Shown: positions 1 through 5,503, counted from the first letter of the stretch. The stretch: DNA of 5,924 bases from an uncultured Eubacterium sp. (GCA_948560485.1 CAOXUF010000049.1:1-5924), one strand, 5' to 3'. A program made the numbers and translations. The notes: generated from the sequence alone by a model not told the origin.

Positions 1-16
1 GACGCTCTTCCGATCT
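1..16 (+). other. Illumina read-1 adapter tail at contig edge
   Basis: The first 16 bases (GACGCTCTTCCGATCT) match the 3' end of the standard Illumina TruSeq read-1 adapter. Native sequence appears to begin at base 17. The in-frame residues this block would add to PcrA (DALPI) are artefactual. It shows that the contig starts at an untrimmed library fragment end, so the truncation of pcrA is technical rather than biological. Confidence 0.95.
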
Positions 17-1398
17 ACCTTTATCAGGCGGAAGATGGCTATGCCGAGGCTGAAATGGTGGCAGGAGAAATTAAAGAAGCTGTAGACTGGGGAAAAGCAG
101 ATTATAATGACTACGCAATTTTGTATCGTACCAATGCCCAGTCTCGTGCATTGGAAGAAAAACTCATGATGAAGAATATTCCATATAAAATTATTGGCGG
201 GCAGAATTTCTATCAGAGAAAGGAAATTAAAGACATTATTGCATATCTGCGTGTTATTAGTAATCCGACAGATGATATTGCAGTGGAGCGTATTATTAAT
301 GTACCAAAACGTGGTATTGGTGCGACAACAGTGGAGAAAGTAAAAGATTTTGCGAGAGCCTATGGAATGGATTTGTATGACGCATTACTCGAAATTGAGG
401 AGATTCCGGGATTATCCAGAGCAGTGTCTAAAATTAAAGGGTTTACAGATTTAATTGAAAGTTATAAGAGTGATGAATATAAAGGTGAAATCGAAAAAAT
501 GACAAATGCGATATTAAATGATACCGGATATGTCAGTGAACTGGCAGCGGAAAATACGGATGAGGCAAATGGGCGTATTGAAAATATTGAAGAATTGATT
601 AATAAAATCGTAGAATATGAAGATAATACTGATGAGCCTGATTTATCGGAATTTCTGGAAGAGGTGGCATTAGTAGCGGAGATTGACAATTTGGATGAGA
701 ATAGCAGTTATGTTGTTCTTATGACGGTTCACAGCGCAAAAGGATTGGAATTCCCAAATGTGTTCCTTTGTGGAATGGAAGACGGACTCTTTCCGGGATA
801 TATGAGCATTATGGCAGATGACAGTGAGGAATTGGAAGAGGAGCGACGTCTGTGTTATGTTGCCATTACCCGTGCGATGAAGAATTTGACAATCAGTTAT
901 GCAAAAAAGAGAATGGTACGTGGGGAGATGCAGTATAACATTGTATCCAGATTTGTAAAGGAAATCCCACCACTCATTGTGAACAGTAAAAATGTGACAG
1001 ACAGAGTGGCAGCGGGCTATGAAAAGAAACCTTCCTTTAGTGGTTTTGGAGGCTATGAGGGTTCTCTTAGCCACGGTGGTTCAGGTTACATGGGAAGTGA
1101 CGGTTATGGTGGCACAAGGTCTTATGCAGCCAGCAATAGAAAGAATGCCTATAAAGCGATGGCAAAGAAACCGGCATATGGCAGTCCTAGCAGTAAACCG
1201 GGATTTGGAAAAGAGTTTACAGTAACGAAAGCTTCTATTGATTATAAGGTAGGGGACAGAGTCAAGCATATGAAGTTTGGCGAGGGAACTGTGCTGGGAA
1301 TTGAGGACGGTCCGAGAGACTATCAGGTAACTGTCAATTTCGATACGGCGGGTCAGAAAGTCATGATGGCTTCTTTTGCAAAATTGAAAAAAGTGTAG
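17..1398 (+). CDS. pcrA: ATP-dependent DNA helicase PcrA/UvrD, 5'-truncated
   Basis: This is the C-terminal ~459 residues of a superfamily 1A 3'-5' DNA helicase, which unwinds DNA in repair, in rolling-circle replication and at stalled transcription complexes. Visible motifs are motif IV LYRTNAQSR (121-147), motif V MTVHSAKGLEF (from 721), and motif VI EERRLCYVAITRA, whose Arg at 871-873 is the expected arginine finger. A Gly/Ser/Tyr-rich linker (about 1024-1209) follows. The C-terminus is a Tudor-like domain with GDRVKHMKFGEGTV (about 1243-1395); this domain is the RNA-polymerase-binding module in PcrA proteins. Family length is about 720-750 residues, so some 280 residues with Walker A and the DExx box are missing beyond the contig edge. 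The frame is open from base 19; the Met at 55 is internal, not the start. The stop is TAG at 1396-1398. Assignment to PcrA is strong; PcrA versus another UvrD paralogue is decided by the Tudor tail. Confidence 0.95.
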
Positions 1399-1466
1399 TA
1401 AAACACAGGTAATGATGATATACTAATAATAATCATAAAACGTATGTATTAATATAAGAGAAACAG

Positions 1467-1497
1467 TTGACTGAGTTTTATTGTGGTCAGTTATACA
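1467..1497 (+). promoter_or_regulatory. Possible promoter of the small acidic membrane protein
   Basis: TTGACT at 1467-1472 resembles a -35 box. TTATAC (1491-1496, 18-base spacer) or TATACA (1492-1497, 19-base spacer) could serve as the -10. It lies about 30 bases upstream of the start codon at 1528 and beyond the pcrA stop. The spacer is longer than ideal, so this is tentative. A second TATACT at 1419-1424 has no matching -35 box. Confidence 0.4.
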
Positions 1498-1515
1498 AAA
1501 TCTTATGAAAATATT

Positions 1516-1521
1516 AGGAGG
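1516..1521 (+). promoter_or_regulatory. Consensus ribosome binding site fixing the start at 1528
   Basis: A perfect AGGAGG ends 6 bases before ATG 1528-1530. The same frame is open back to a GTG at 1483, but that codon has no comparable site, and using it would place this sequence inside the coding region. The 1528 start is therefore preferred. Confidence 0.85.
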
Positions 1522-1527
1522 CAGAAT

Positions 1528-1764
1528 ATGGATGAATTAATGAAGGGTGTAAAAATCGGAAAGATTCTTGGAAAAGACGACAAGAAAGAAACTTATAAGA
1601 TCGTTGCTGTTGTGTGTGGTGTTATTGCAGTGATTGCAGCAATTGCGGGAGCAGCATATGGTATCTACAGATTAGTGAACAGAGATTATTATGATGATTT
1701 TGAAGATGATTTCGATGATTTATTTGACGAGGAAGATGATGACGAAAGCGACTTCGAAGATTAA
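1528..1764 (+). CDS. Small single-span membrane protein with acidic C-terminal tail
   Basis: This 78-residue protein was not recognised as a named family. Residues 1-24 are Lys-rich (MDELMKGVKIGKILGKDDKK). They are followed by one hydrophobic segment of about 22-25 residues rich in Val, Ile, Ala and Gly (about 25-49, IVAVVCGVIAVIAAIAGAAYG) and a short RLVNR stretch. The last ~25 residues are almost all Asp, Glu, Phe and Tyr. There is no signal peptidase motif, so it reads as a signal-anchor protein. The positive-inside rule suggests the N-terminus is cytoplasmic and the acidic tail external, but the Arg residues after the span weaken this. It lies 129 bases downstream of pcrA, with its own strong ribosome binding site and possible promoter, and ends before a terminator, so it is probably monocistronic or a tail gene of the pcrA unit. 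An acidic tail could bind divalent cations or basic partners; that is speculation. Confidence 0.75.
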   Translation: MDELMKGVKIGKILGKDDKKETYKIVAVVCGVIAVIAAIAGAAYGIYRLVNRDYYDDFEDDFDDLFDEEDDDESDFED

Positions 1765-1835
1765 TCTGTAATATTTGTAATGAATTTTAGAATGGCAACA
1801 GGACTTTTTTATATGAGCAGAAAAGTACTGTGATG

Positions 1836-1882
1836 AAATATCTCTGGAGTAAATGATATATTTACTTTGGGGATATTTTTTC
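1836..1882 (+). terminator. Intrinsic terminator downstream of the small membrane protein gene
   Basis: AAATATC (1836-1842) pairs with GATATTT (1872-1878). AGTAAAT (1849-1855) pairs with ATTTACT (1861-1867). The five intervening positions pair through a C-G and G-T wobbles, giving a stem of about 19 pairs around the loop GATAT. A run of six T (1876-1881) follows. It sits 71 bases after the stop at 1764 and insulates rlmD from upstream transcription. Confidence 0.8.
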
Positions 1883-1887
1883 TCATC

Positions 1888-1916
1888 TTGCAAAAATTTG
1901 TTTGTATTGTAATAAT
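1888..1916 (+). promoter_or_regulatory. Putative promoter of rlmD
   Basis: TTGCAA (1888-1893) is a plausible -35 box. A 17-base spacer ending in TGT leads to AATAAT (1911-1916), five of six matches to TATAAT with a TG extended element. It is placed just after the upstream terminator and about 60 bases before the rlmD start, as expected for an independently transcribed gene. The region is very AT-rich, so chance matches are possible. Confidence 0.55.
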
Positions 1917-1935
1917 TTAAAAATTTTAATACAAT
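1906..1935. repeat. Interrupted dyad over the rlmD -10 region
   Basis: ATTGTA (1906-1911) is mirrored by TACAAT (1930-1935), and an additional TAA/TTA pair lies inside each arm. An offset overlapping dyad, TTGTATT (1902-1908) with AATACAA (1928-1934), also exists. It covers the predicted -10 element, so it could be an operator, or a weak hairpin in the leader. AT-richness makes chance occurrence fairly likely. Confidence 0.3.
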
Positions 1936-1976
1936 GATTGGGTAGAAGATGTAAATTTTGATGAAAGGTAAGTACA

Positions 1977-3404
1977 ATGAAAAAAGGTTTTGAATATACA
2001 GGTAAGGTAGTGGGACTTAGTTTTCCAAACAAAGGGAAAGTAGATTGTGGTGAAGATGGGATGGCTGCTGTGAAAGGAACAATACCGGGACAGACTGTTC
2101 GGTTTGTTGTATCAAAAAAACGTTCCGGTAATCCTATTGGAAGATTGAAAGAGATTGTGGAAAAGTCAGAGTTGGAAGATGTGGAGCCACAGTGTCCGCA
2201 TTTTGAATTTTGTGGCGGATGTTCTTATCAGACGATGAGTTATGAGAATCAGGTTCAATTAAAAGAACAGATGATAAAGGATATTCTGGATAAAGCAGTT
2301 GTGGGAGATTATGAATTCGAAGGAATTTTGGAAAGTCCGGCACAGTGGGGATATCGGAATAAGATGGAGTTTTCTTTTGGTGATGAAGTAAAGGATGGTC
2401 CTTTGGCTCTTGGCATCCATAAAAGAAACAGTTTTCATGATATTGTTACTGTAAATCAGTGCCAGATAGTGGATGAGGATTATAGAAAGGTATTAGATTG
2501 CGTATTAGAGTATTGTAAGGAAAGGCAGCTTCCTTTCTATAAGAAGTTAAGACATGAAGGATACCTCAGACATATGCTTGTCCGTCGGACAACTGTAACA
2601 AAACAGATGCTGGTAGCAATTGTTACGACTTCGGATAAAGAGTGCGAGGAAAAAGCGCAGTGGCAGCAGTTGTCAGAAAAGCTACAGCAGCTGGACTTAG
2701 AGGCACAGTTATGTGGTGTATTACATATTATTAATGACGGACTGGCAGATGTGGTACAAAGTGATGAAACGAGAGTGTTGTATGGTGATGAATATATTTA
2801 TGAAGAATTGCTGGGGCTTCGATTTAAAATATCTGTATTTTCATTTTTCCAGACAAACTCATTAGGAGCAGAAGTATTGTATTCGAAGGCACGTGAATAT
2901 ATCGGTGACACAAAGGATATGACAGTGTTTGACTTATACAGTGGAACAGGAACCATTGCACAGATTATTGCACCTGTGGCGAAGAAAGTAGTAGGTGTGG
3001 AAATCGTAGAGGAAGCAGTGGAAGCAGCAAAGGTAAATGCAGAATTAAATGGTTTACATAATTGCGAGTTTATTGCTGGGGATGTACTAAAGGTAATTGA
3101 TGAAATTGAAGATAAGCCGGATATGATTATATTAGATCCGCCGAGAGATGGAATTAATCCAAAGGCTTTGCAGAAGATTATTGATTTTGGGGTGGATAAA
3201 TTAGTTTACATAAGTTGCAAACCGACCAGTCTGGCAAGAGATTTGGAGATGCTGCAGGAGAATGGGTACCGGGTAGTGAAAGGCTGCTGTGACTGGAGTT
3301 CAGACGTGTGCTCTTCCGATCTAGGCTGCTGTGTCGATTTGTTTGCAAACACAGTGCACGTCGAGACGGTAGTATTGATGTCAAAGGTGAACCCTAACAA
3401 GTAA
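1977..3404 (+). CDS. rlmD: 23S rRNA (uracil-C5)-methyltransferase, RlmD/RlmCD family, with in-frame adapter artefact
   Basis: This SAM-dependent enzyme makes 5-methyluridine in 23S rRNA (U1939, and in many Gram-positives also U747). An N-terminal TRAM-like RNA-binding domain covers about residues 3-60. Cys73, Cys79, Cys82 and Cys162 match the family's [4Fe-4S] ligands (C-x5-C-x2-C plus one distal Cys). The SAM-binding motif is FDLYSGTGTI (Asp319), followed by DPPRDG (387-392) and the catalytic nucleophile Cys414 in YISCKPTSLARDL. HVETVVLMS near the C-terminus supplies the conserved Glu. The start is ATG 1977 with AAAGG (1964-1968) 8 bases upstream. As assembled it has 475 residues, but bases 3289-3330 are an artefact that inserts 14 residues including DWSSDVCSSDL after KGCC. 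Removing them gives 461 residues and restores continuity (VVKGCC to VDLFANTVHVE). All catalytic motifs lie outside the insertion. It is followed 16 bases later by a terminator. Confidence 0.95.
   Translation: MKKGFEYTGKVVGLSFPNKGKVDCGEDGMAAVKGTIPGQTVRFVVSKKRSGNPIGRLKEIVEKSELEDVEPQCPHFEFCGGCSYQTMSYENQVQLKEQMIKDILDKAVVGDYEFEGILESPAQWGYRNKMEFSFGDEVKDGPLALGIHKRNSFHDIVTVNQCQIVDEDYRKVLDCVLEYCKERQLPFYKKLRHEGYLRHMLVRRTTVTKQMLVAIVTTSDKECEEKAQWQQLSEKLQQLDLEAQLCGVLHIINDGLADVVQSDETRVLYGDEYIYEELLGLRFKISVFSFFQTNSLGAEVLYSKAREYIGDTKDMTVFDLYSGTGTIAQIIAPVAKKVVGVEIVEEAVEAAKVNAELNGLHNCEFIAGDVLKVIDEIEDKPDMIILDPPRDGINPKALQKIIDFGVDKLVYISCKPTSLARDLEMLQENGYRVVKGCCDWSSDVCSSDLGCCVDLFANTVHVETVVLMSKVNPNK
3281..3332. repeat. 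10-base duplication flanking the adapter
   Basis: AGGCTGCTGT occurs at 3281-3290 and again at 3323-3332, on either side of the adapter. Collapsing one copy plus the adapter (42 bases) yields an uninterrupted rlmD frame. The identical flanks indicate that two overlapping pieces of the same locus were joined through an untrimmed read. Confidence 0.85.
3289..3322 (+). other. Illumina multiplexing (read-2) adapter embedded in rlmD
   Basis: The 34 bases from GTGACTGGAGTTC to GCTCTTCCGATCT match the Illumina read-2/multiplexing adapter from end to end (the first two bases GT are also shared with the native flank). Translated in the gene frame it gives DWSSDVCSSDL, a peptide known as a recurrent contaminant signature in predicted proteomes. 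It is a library or assembly artefact, not an insertion in the organism. Confidence 0.97.
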
Positions 3405-3564
3405 ATAAAGTGTAGAGAACAAAGGACTTTCTCAAGGGCTATCGTTAAAAGGTATATGAAGTCGTTGTGGAGGTCCTTTTTTGATGCTTGAAAATAGTTA
3501 AGTGGAAAGTGGTCTACTTGATAGGGTTGACACTAAGGAATGAATAACAAGGATTTGAACCCTA
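3388..3564 (+). repeat. 9-base direct repeat bracketing the rlmD 3' end and intergenic region
   Basis: TGAACCCTA occurs at 3388-3396 (last codons of rlmD) and at 3556-3564 (in the hairpin upstream of the regulator promoter). Copies of this length can arise by chance in a region this size. It is listed because rlmD-type 3' ends are known integration sites. No recombinase is visible. Confidence 0.25.
3421..3482 (+). terminator. Intrinsic terminator after rlmD
   Basis: AAAGGACTTTC (3421-3431) pairs with GGAGGTCCTTT (3469-3479), giving 11 pairs including two G-T wobbles. Six T (3477-3482) follow. The loop is long (37 bases) and may carry further structure. Its position 16 bases after the rlmD stop fits a terminator. 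The long loop lowers confidence. Confidence 0.6.
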
Positions 3565-3575
3565 GAGGGGTTCAA
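3555..3575. repeat. Perfect 8-bp hairpin upstream of the regulator promoter
   Basis: TTGAACCC (3555-3562) and GGGTTCAA (3568-3575) are exact inverse complements around the loop TAGAG. There is no T-run on either side, so it is not a canonical terminator. It lies 40 bases upstream of the -35 box of the next operon. It may be a protein-binding site, a recombination scar or an RNA structure; the function is unknown. Confidence 0.6.
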
Positions 3576-3581
3576 CTGAAT

Positions 3582-3598
3582 GCTGCAATAACGCAGCG
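3582..3598. promoter_or_regulatory. Operator-like site 1 (upstream of -35)
   Basis: GCTGC (3582-3586) and GCAGC (3593-3597) form an inverted repeat with a 6-base spacer. The motif TGCAATAACGCAGCG (3584-3598) recurs with two changes at 3616-3630, 32 bases (about three helical turns) downstream. Placement next to the promoter of an XRE regulator gene suggests that it is bound by that regulator. Confidence 0.6.
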
Positions 3599-3614
3599 TA
3601 TAAATATAAAAATA

Positions 3615-3643
3615 TTGCAATTTCGCAGCGATTATGCTATACT
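3615..3643 (+). promoter_or_regulatory. Promoter of the regulator-methyltransferase operon
   Basis: TTGCAA (3615-3620) is the -35 box. After a 17-base spacer comes TATACT (3638-3643), preceded by TGC as an extended -10. Transcription should start near 3650, leaving a leader of about 12 bases that holds little more than the ribosome binding site AGGTG (3652-3656). This is the best promoter match in the window. Confidence 0.75.
3616..3630. promoter_or_regulatory. Operator-like site 2 (overlapping -35 and spacer)
   Basis: TGCAATTTCGCAGCG repeats site 1 with 13 of 15 bases identical; the two differing bases are central (AA against TT). It covers most of the -35 box and the first half of the spacer, so a bound protein would block RNA polymerase. 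A short dyad TGC-N6-GCA is kept, while the outer left arm seen in site 1 has decayed, consistent with a weaker site. Confidence 0.6.
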
Positions 3644-3661
3644 AATTCGTGAGGTGAAACT

Positions 3662-3988
3662 ATGAGCGAACTAGGAGATTATTTAAGAAATGCACGAAAT
3701 GAAAAAGGTTTGAGTCAAGCAAAAGTACAGACTCAAATAGGAATTACGAATTCTCGCCTTTGTAAAGCGGAAAATGGTGCAGACAATATCTTAAGTGCAG
3801 CAGAACTTAAGAAACTAGCTGTCCTATATGGAGTGCCAGTAATACCGCTTTTTATTATGGCAGGATTTTTAGAAACTTCAGACTTAGAAGAATATCGATC
3901 AGGATTCAAAAATACATCTATGCTTGATTCAGATGAGAAGAACCACATACAAAGCCAGATCGATTTTATCATAAAGAAGAAAGGATAG
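3662..3988 (+). CDS. XRE-family helix-turn-helix regulator
   Basis: This 108-residue protein has an N-terminal HTH_3/Cro-C1-type domain (about residues 4-60). The sequence LGDYLRNARNEKGLSQAKV gives helix 1 and the start of helix 2, and GITNSRLCKAENG corresponds to the turn and recognition helix. AAELKKLAVLYGVP gives the closing helices. A hydrophobic stretch (VIPLFIMAGFL) follows, then a charged C-terminal helix ending in IIKKKG that may mediate dimerisation. The start is ATG 3662 with AGGTG 5 bases upstream. It is the first gene of an operon with the methyltransferase, whose ribosome binding site lies in the last codons of this gene. By position it resembles the controller proteins of type II restriction-modification systems, which autoregulate through paired sites; the duplicated operator supports this. 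The controller role is an inference. It could equally be a generic self-repressor. Confidence 0.9.
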   Translation: MSELGDYLRNARNEKGLSQAKVQTQIGITNSRLCKAENGADNILSAAELKKLAVLYGVPVIPLFIMAGFLETSDLEEYRSGFKNTSMLDSDEKNHIQSQIDFIIKKKG

Positions 3989-3994
3989 ATTGTA

Positions 3995-5041
3995 ATGATT
4001 TTTCATCTTGGAGAATTATTTTGTGGTCCCGGAGGAATCGGCTGGGGAGCCACGCATGCAGATATAGGGAATGAGGAGTTTGGTATTGTTCATCAATGGG
4101 CAAATGATTTTGATGAGTCTACATGCCGCACTTACACTCGAAATATATGCCCGGATGCACCAGAAAGTGTTTACTGCGAAGATGTGCATACACTTGATTT
4201 AACACAGCTTGGAGCCATTGATGCACTTGCATTTGGTTTTCCGTGCAATGACTTTTCCCTTGTTGGTTCGAAACTTGGATTCAAAGGGAAGTATGGACCA
4301 TTATACACATACGGAATTGAAGTTCTGAAAATGTATCGACCAATGTGGTTTCTTGCAGAAAATGTAGGTGGTCTGAGAAGTGCTAATGAAGGAAAAGCCT
4401 TTGATAAGATTCTTTCAGATATGAAAGAGGCTGGATACAGAATTTATCCAAACTTATATAAGTTTGAAGAATATGGGATTCCACAAGCACGACACAGAAT
4501 TATCATTATTGGTATTCGAGATGACCTTCCATATGAATTCAGAATCCCTGCACCAACAGGAGAAATGAAAACATGCCGTCAGGCAATTGAGGAGCCGCCA
4601 ATTCCAGCAGATGCATATAATAATGAGCCAACAAAGCAGTCAGAAAATGTAGTAAGAAGACTGAACTTGATTGGGCCGGGACAGAATGCTTGGGATGTGG
4701 ATTTGCCGGATGATTTGAAGATTAACACTAAGACTAAAATCAGTACAATTTACAAGAGACTTGATCCTGAAAAACCTTCTTATACAGTAACTGGTTCAGG
4801 CGGAGGCGGAACACATATTTATCATTGGGAAGAGCCGAGAGCTTTAACAAACCGTGAAAGAGCAAGACTGCAGACTTTCCCAGATGATTACATTTTCGAA
4901 GGTTCAAAGGAACAGGTTAGAAAGCAGATTGGTATGGCAGTTCCATGCGAAGGTGCAAAGATTATTTTTGAGGCAATTTTGAAAACATTTGCCGGAGAAG
5001 AATATGAATATACAGAACCTAATATCAAAGACGAAGATTAA
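3995..5041 (+). CDS. DNA (cytosine-5)-methyltransferase
   Basis: This 348-residue protein is of ordinary length for a bacterial m5C DNA methyltransferase, which transfers methyl from SAM to C5 of cytosine in a short target. Motif I is ELFCGPGGIGWGA (7-19). Motif IV is GFPCNDFS with the catalytic Cys84. Motif VI is ENV (122-124), motif VIII is QARHR (164-168), motif IX is RALTNRERARLQTFPDD (282-298), and motif X is QIGMAVPC (311-318). The target recognition region between VIII and IX is short (about 113 residues) and includes a Gly-rich TVTGSGGGGTH loop (264-274). The target sequence cannot be read from this. The start at 3995 is 6 bases after the regulator stop, with AAAGGA (3980-3985) inside the regulator gene, so translation is likely coupled. 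It ends at a bidirectional terminator facing vsr, which fits a methylation plus mismatch-repair module. Confidence 0.95.
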   Translation: MIFHLGELFCGPGGIGWGATHADIGNEEFGIVHQWANDFDESTCRTYTRNICPDAPESVYCEDVHTLDLTQLGAIDALAFGFPCNDFSLVGSKLGFKGKYGPLYTYGIEVLKMYRPMWFLAENVGGLRSANEGKAFDKILSDMKEAGYRIYPNLYKFEEYGIPQARHRIIIIGIRDDLPYEFRIPAPTGEMKTCRQAIEEPPIPADAYNNEPTKQSENVVRRLNLIGPGQNAWDVDLPDDLKINTKTKISTIYKRLDPEKPSYTVTGSGGGGTHIYHWEEPRALTNRERARLQTFPDDYIFEGSKEQVRKQIGMAVPCEGAKIIFEAILKTFAGEEYEYTEPNIKDED

Positions 5042-5044
5042 ATG

Positions 5045-5090
5045 AAAAAATACGGATGCAAGGTGTGATGAACCTGCATCCGTATTTTTT
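5045..5090. terminator. Bidirectional terminator between methyltransferase gene and vsr
   Basis: A run of A followed by TACGGATGCA (5045-5060) pairs exactly with TGCATCCGTA followed by a run of T (5075-5090). A further GGT/ACC pairing (5062-5064 with 5072-5074) follows a one-base bulge, and the loop is 7 bases. With A-runs on one side and T-runs on the other it works on both strands, closing the + strand operon and the convergent - strand operon. It overlaps the last two bases of the vsr stop codon (5089-5091). Confidence 0.92.
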
Positions 5091-5502
5091 ATTGGGTAAT
5101 GGCATTATATAAATTCTCTAAATTCTCGTTTGCCACTTTCTTCTTTAACTGACATTCCCATATCACAAGGACTTTCCATCCCTGTTCGGAGAGAATGCGA
5201 TGATTTTCTGTGTCTCGTTCAACATTTCTGTTGATTTTTTTGCTCCAGTATTCTTTATTGCTGGACGGCCATACGAAGCGACCGCAGTCATGCATATGCC
5301 AGAAACAGCCATTTACGAAGACAACAGTTTTGTATTTATGAAGTACGATATCCGGACACCCAGGAAGTTTTCGTACATTCTTTCTGTACCGAAGACCACG
5401 GGAAAACAGATACTTACGAACAATTTCTTCCGGCTTGGTATTTGTGCTTCGGATATGTGACATGTTTTTGCTGCGTACTTCTTTTGAATGTGTATCAGTC
5501 AT
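5089..5502 (-). CDS. vsr: Very short patch repair (Vsr) endonuclease
   Basis: This endonuclease nicks 5' of the T in T:G mismatches that arise when 5-methylcytosine deaminates, starting short-patch repair. With the ATG at 5502-5500 the 137-residue protein aligns with E. coli Vsr numbering. Asp51 (catalytic, in LPGCPDIV), Cys66, His71, Cys73 and Cys117 (structural zinc) are present. So are Phe67 and Trp68 (GCFWH, DNA intercalation), His69, Trp86 and Asp97. The equivalent of E. coli His64 is Asn64. The N-terminus RSKNMSHIRSTNTKPE is the typical family start. A TTG start at 5514 is possible but would begin inside the ribosome binding site, so ATG 5502 is preferred. It lies one base after the stop of an upstream gene on the same strand and converges with the methyltransferase gene, whose product is the probable source of the lesions it repairs. 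It is shorter than the E. coli protein (156) only at the C-terminus. Confidence 0.95.
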   Translation of the reverse strand: MTDTHSKEVRSKNMSHIRSTNTKPEEIVRKYLFSRGLRYRKNVRKLPGCPDIVLHKYKTVVFVNGCFWHMHDCGRFVWPSSNKEYWSKKINRNVERDTENHRILSEQGWKVLVIWECQLKKKVANENLENLYNAITQ

Positions 5503-5503
5503 A

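Noticed and set aside
670..1269. Open frames opposite or overlapping pcrA (including 670-1074 -, 1081-1269 - and 1019-1225 +)
   Set aside because: They are shadows of a clearly conserved helicase, with no ribosome binding sites and no recognisable domains.
1483..1527. GTG start extending the small membrane protein to 93 residues
   Set aside because: It lacks a ribosome binding site and would place the perfect AGGAGG of the 1528 start inside the coding region.
3178..3400. Two - strand open frames opposite the rlmD 3' end, with peptides such as SEEHTSELQS and RKSTRLNSS
   Set aside because: They are antisense to rlmD and include the reverse complement of the Illumina adapter. These peptides are known translation products of that adapter, not genes.
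3527..3532. TTGACA as a -35 box
   Set aside because: No -10-like hexamer lies 16-18 bases downstream; the promoter at 3615-3643 is far better.
3545..3575. tRNA-like T-arm on the - strand (GGGTTCAAATCC)
   Set aside because: The T-arm-like pairing needs wobbles. No acceptor stem, CCA context, anticodon arm or D-arm could be placed around it, and the same bases form a better symmetric hairpin.
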